Below, piece by piece: positions 51,284 to 53,415 of a stretch of DNA of 53,415 nucleotides. The position numbers were made by a program, and so were the translations under genes. The notes under the pieces are model-generated. The model saw nothing but the letters and a program-made list of their open reading frames with translations, ran no database searches and had not been told where the DNA came from. The stretch is from Pseudonocardia sp. TRM90224. Lineage in GTDB: Bacteria > Actinomycetota > Actinomycetes > Mycobacteriales > Pseudonocardiaceae. The stretch spans positions 1 to 53,415 of the forward strand of contig NZ_JAJGSX010000047.1 in NCBI RefSeq assembly GCF_021245725.1, read 5' to 3'. Every line of letters begins with the position of its first letter. Position 1 is the first letter of the stretch.

Positions 51284-51961
51284 ATGGCCGAGCTCACGTT
51301 CTCCCTCCCCGACGGCTCGTCGACCACGGTCGCCGTCACCCGCCTGCTCAACGGCGGATACGCCGGCCGCGAGCAGGACGAGGTCGCCGCGCACGTCGCG
51401 GAGCTGGCCGAGCTCGGCGTCCCGGCGCCGAAGGTCACCCCGGCCCTCTACCCGGTCGCGCCGTACCTGGCCGCGCAGGTCGACGAGGTGCCCGTGCAGC
51501 ACGGCCGCACGTCGGGCGAGGCGGAATGGGCGCTCGTCGTCGGCGAGGAGCTGCTGCTGACCGTCGCCTGCGACCACACCGACCGCGAGCTGGAGGTGCA
51601 CGGCGTCGCGTGGAGCAAGAACGCGGGGCTCGACGTGCTCGGCCGCGGCGCCTGGCGGCTCGCCGACGTCGAGGACCACCTCGACCGGATCCGGCTGCGC
51701 GCGTGGGTCCGGCACGGCGAGGGGCCCGAGGAGCTCATCCAGGATTCGCCGCTCGCCGCGCTGCTGGCCCCCTCGTACTGGCTGGAGGAGCATTCCGAGC
51801 TGCTCGTGCCCGGCACCGTGCTGCTCTCCGGGACGGTTGCGATGGTGCCCGGCGTCGACCAGTTCGCGACGCACTGGCGAGCCGAGATGGCCGACCCGGT
51901 CACCGGCGAGACGATCGACCTCTCGTACGCGGTGCGGCGGATGCCCGAGCCGATCGGCTAA
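51284..51961 (+). CDS. DUF2848-family protein
   Basis: 225 residues, about the usual length of DUF2848 proteins. Recognisable stretches include LLNGGYAGREQDEVAAHVAE, ALYPVAPYLAAQVDEVPVQH, EAEWALVVGEELLLTVACDH, WSKNAGLDVLGRGAWRLADV and LLAPSYWLEEH. Such proteins are loosely related to fumarylacetoacetate hydrolase-type enzymes and often lie in catabolic clusters; no activity is known to me. ATG 51284 has AGGAAGGA five bases upstream. Likely co-controlled with the MFS gene by GntR. Confidence 0.82.
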   Translation: MAELTFSLPDGSSTTVAVTRLLNGGYAGREQDEVAAHVAELAELGVPAPKVTPALYPVAPYLAAQVDEVPVQHGRTSGEAEWALVVGEELLLTVACDHTDRELEVHGVAWSKNAGLDVLGRGAWRLADVEDHLDRIRLRAWVRHGEGPEELIQDSPLAALLAPSYWLEEHSELLVPGTVLLSGTVAMVPGVDQFATHWRAEMADPVTGETIDLSYAVRRMPEPIG

Positions 51962-51971
51962 GGTGGCGGAC

Positions 51972-52037
51972 GTGCAGCGCCAGTATTGGTTTAGGTCCCC
52001 GGCCCGGGCAGGGTCGGCGGGCGATCTGCTGCGCTGA
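51972..52037 (+). CDS. Aromatic leader peptide of DAHP synthase gene
   Basis: A 21-residue reading frame from GTG 51972: VQRQYWFRSPARAGSAGDLL then R and stop. Tyr-Trp-Phe are consecutive at positions 5-7, the three end products of the pathway begun by the next gene. The frame ends about 80 bases before the DAHP synthase start, and a strong hairpin follows. No clear ribosome site precedes GTG. The reading frame is fact; the attenuation role is inference from composition and position, as in other amino acid leader peptides. Confidence 0.75.
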   Translation: MQRQYWFRSPARAGSAGDLLR

Positions 52038-52045
52038 CCAACCTT

Positions 52046-52079
52046 CCCCCGAGCCGGAGCACGTGCCGGTTCGTTGGGG
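52046..52079 (+). promoter_or_regulatory. Hairpin after leader peptide, possible attenuator
   Basis: CGAGCCGG (52050-52057) pairs with CCGGTTCG (52066-52073) with one G-T pair, extended by CCCC/GGGG outside. No T run follows, so it might block ribosome binding rather than end transcription. TTGGT (51986-51990) within the leader and ACCAA (52037-52041) can pair as an alternative. Confidence 0.5.
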
Positions 52080-52119
52080 CAGCCCGATGAGGCCGGCGCA
52101 TCACGAGAAAGCCGCCGAA

Positions 52120-53178
52120 ATGCCTCTCACCGCCCTTCCCGCGCTGGACGAACAGCGCACCACGCGGATCAGCCCGCTGCTTTCGCCTTCGCTGCTGAGA
52201 CACGAGCTGCCGATCGAACCCGGCGTCGCCGACACCGTCACCTCGGCGCGCGCCGAGGTCGTCGACGTCCTCGACGGCCGGGACGACCGGCTGGTCGTCG
52301 TGGTCGGGCCGTGCTCGATCCACGACCCCGTTGCGGCGCTCGACTACGCGCACCGCCTCGCCGCGCAGGCCGAGCGGGTCGCGGGCGAGCTGCGCATCGT
52401 GATGCGCGCGTACTTCGAGAAGCCGCGCTCGACCGTCGGGTGGAAGGGCCTGATCAACGACCCCGGTCTCGACGACACCTTCGACGTCAACACCGGGCTG
52501 CGCACCGCCCGCAAGCTGCTGCTGGACGTCAACGCGCTGGGGCTGCCCGTCGGGTGCGAGTTCCTCGACCCGATCACCCCGCAGTTCATCGCCGACACCG
52601 TCACGTGGGGCGCGATCGGCGCGCGCACCGCGGCGAGCCAGGTGCACCGGCAGCTCTGCAGCGCGCTGTCGATGCCGGTCGGGATCAAGAACCAGACCGA
52701 CGGCGACGTCCAGGTCGCGGTCGACGGCGTCCGGGCGGCCGCAGCGAGCCACGTCTTCATGGGCATCAACCCCGACGGGCTGGCGGCGCTGATCACGACG
52801 GCCGGCAACCCGGACTGCCACGTCATCCTGCGCGGCGGCTCGACCGGCCCGAACTACTCCGCCGCCGACGTCGCCGCCGCGCTCGACACGCTCGACCGCG
52901 CCGGGCTGCCCCGGCGGGTGATCGTCGACGCGAGCCACGGCAACAGCGGCAAGGACCACGTCCGGCAGGCCGAGGTCACCCACGAGATCGCGGCGCGCAT
53001 CGGCGGCGGCGAGCGCGGGATCGTCGGGGTGATGCTGGAGAGCTTCCTCGTCGCCGGCCGCCAGGACCTCGGGCCCTCGATGACCTACGGCCAGAGCATC
53101 ACCGACGCGTGCATGGACTGGGACACCACCAGCGCGCTGCTCGACGAGCTGGCGGGGGCGGTCGCGGCGCGGCGGTGA
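52120..53178 (+). CDS. 3-deoxy-7-phosphoheptulonate (DAHP) synthase, class I
   Basis: 352 residues, AroF/G/H type. VVVVGPCSIHDPVAALDYAH, MRAYFEKPRSTVGWKGLIND, GARTAASQVHRQLCSALSMP, VGIKNQTDGDVQVAVDGVRA and VIVDASHGNSGKDHVRQAEV contain the phosphoenolpyruvate and metal-binding residues. Condenses PEP and erythrose-4-phosphate at the start of the shikimate pathway. ATG 52120 is preferred; ATG 52087 would add 11 residues. Controlled, by inference, through the Tyr-Trp-Phe leader upstream. Confidence 0.93.
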   Translation: MPLTALPALDEQRTTRISPLLSPSLLRHELPIEPGVADTVTSARAEVVDVLDGRDDRLVVVVGPCSIHDPVAALDYAHRLAAQAERVAGELRIVMRAYFEKPRSTVGWKGLINDPGLDDTFDVNTGLRTARKLLLDVNALGLPVGCEFLDPITPQFIADTVTWGAIGARTAASQVHRQLCSALSMPVGIKNQTDGDVQVAVDGVRAAAASHVFMGINPDGLAALITTAGNPDCHVILRGGSTGPNYSAADVAAALDTLDRAGLPRRVIVDASHGNSGKDHVRQAEVTHEIAARIGGGERGIVGVMLESFLVAGRQDLGPSMTYGQSITDACMDWDTTSALLDELAGAVAARR

Positions 53179-53348
53179 CGAAGGCGACCGGGCCGACGAG
53201 ACCCCCGTCGCCCGGCCGGCCCGGGGTTCAGGAGAGTCCGTCATGGCCCTCCGGGCCGTCACGAGGGATGAGAATCCGTGCCGGGGTGCGGCTCCGGGTA
53301 CGCGACCGCAGACCGGGGTGGGTGCCCGAACAGGGCGTGGCGGGCGCT

Positions 53349-53414
53349 CGTGCACAGGTTGGTGCCGCCGTGCACAGGTTCGAACCTGTGCACGGGGAGG
53401 TGAACCTGTGCACG
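53349..53414. repeat. Nested palindrome, repeat family 3
   Basis: CGTGCACAGGTT (53349-53360), eight bases, a perfect 26-base palindrome (53369-53394, CGTGCACAGGTT plus CGAACCTGTGCACG), eight bases, then AACCTGTGCACG (53403-53414). The outer arms pair with each other and repeat the inner ones. The 53179-53348 stretch after DAHP synthase holds a few GC hairpins (GGCCC-TCC-GGGCC) but no gene I recognise. Confidence 0.85.
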
Positions 53415-53415
53415 A

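Noticed and set aside
53369..53394. tRNA T arm because of GGTTCGAACC
   Set aside because: It is a perfect palindrome centred on TTCGAA, with no acceptor or D arm nearby.

Overview
The window is high-GC actinobacterial chromosome. Gene content fits a mycolata-like or Pseudonocardiaceae-type organism: menaquinone rather than ubiquinone, PimC- and MgtA-like mannosyltransferases, OmpATb/ArfA-like BON-OmpA protein, KorAB, many GTG starts, ATGA/GTGA overlaps and several apparently leaderless starts. No prophage, transposase or CRISPR array was seen. I favour Pseudonocardia or a close relative, by inference only.

Layout: 0.2-6.1 kb is an accessory regulatory patch (kinase, RidA-like protein, ECF41-type sigma factor with a DoxX protein, ArsR/AHSA1 fusion, hydrolase, AraC regulator, second ArsR-type regulator with an SRPBCC protein). 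6.2-12.6 kb holds HtpX, a PLP enzyme/flavin oxidase operon with a divergent TetR regulator, a hotdog thioesterase, an SDR and an enoyl-CoA hydratase. 12.7-15.7 kb is korAB. 15.8-16.9 kb is the most unusual locus: two tandem RNA units carrying circularly permuted tRNA-like modules behind their own promoter, directly downstream of a protein of unknown function. 17.1-40.1 kb is one leftward respiratory block: OmpATb-like pair, polyprenyl diphosphate synthase, complete nuoA-N, MenJ, MenG and two PIM/lipoglycan-type mannosyltransferases. The order mgtA-menG-menJ-grcC1-htpX recalls the Mycobacterium tuberculosis Rv0557-Rv0563 region, here with nuo inserted. 40.2-48.2 kb carries an inositol-phosphatase-like gene, a DMT exporter without a canonical start codon, isochorismate synthase, OsmC/Ohr, an L,D-transpeptidase and glmU-prs-pterin dehydratase. 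48.4-52.0 kb is a catabolic/transport cluster (nitrilase, GntR, MFS, DUF2848-like) with matching putative GntR sites in both divergent promoters. 52.0-53.2 kb is DAHP synthase behind a leader peptide containing consecutive Tyr-Trp-Phe codons.

The parts fit together: isochorismate synthase, polyprenyl synthase, MenG and MenJ make and saturate menaquinone, complex I reduces it, and KorAB supplies low-potential electrons from 2-oxoglutarate; DAHP synthase feeds chorismate to both aromatic amino acids and menaquinone. Gene ends are decorated with at least three families of palindromic intergenic repeats that probably act as terminators and look dispersed as discrete elements.
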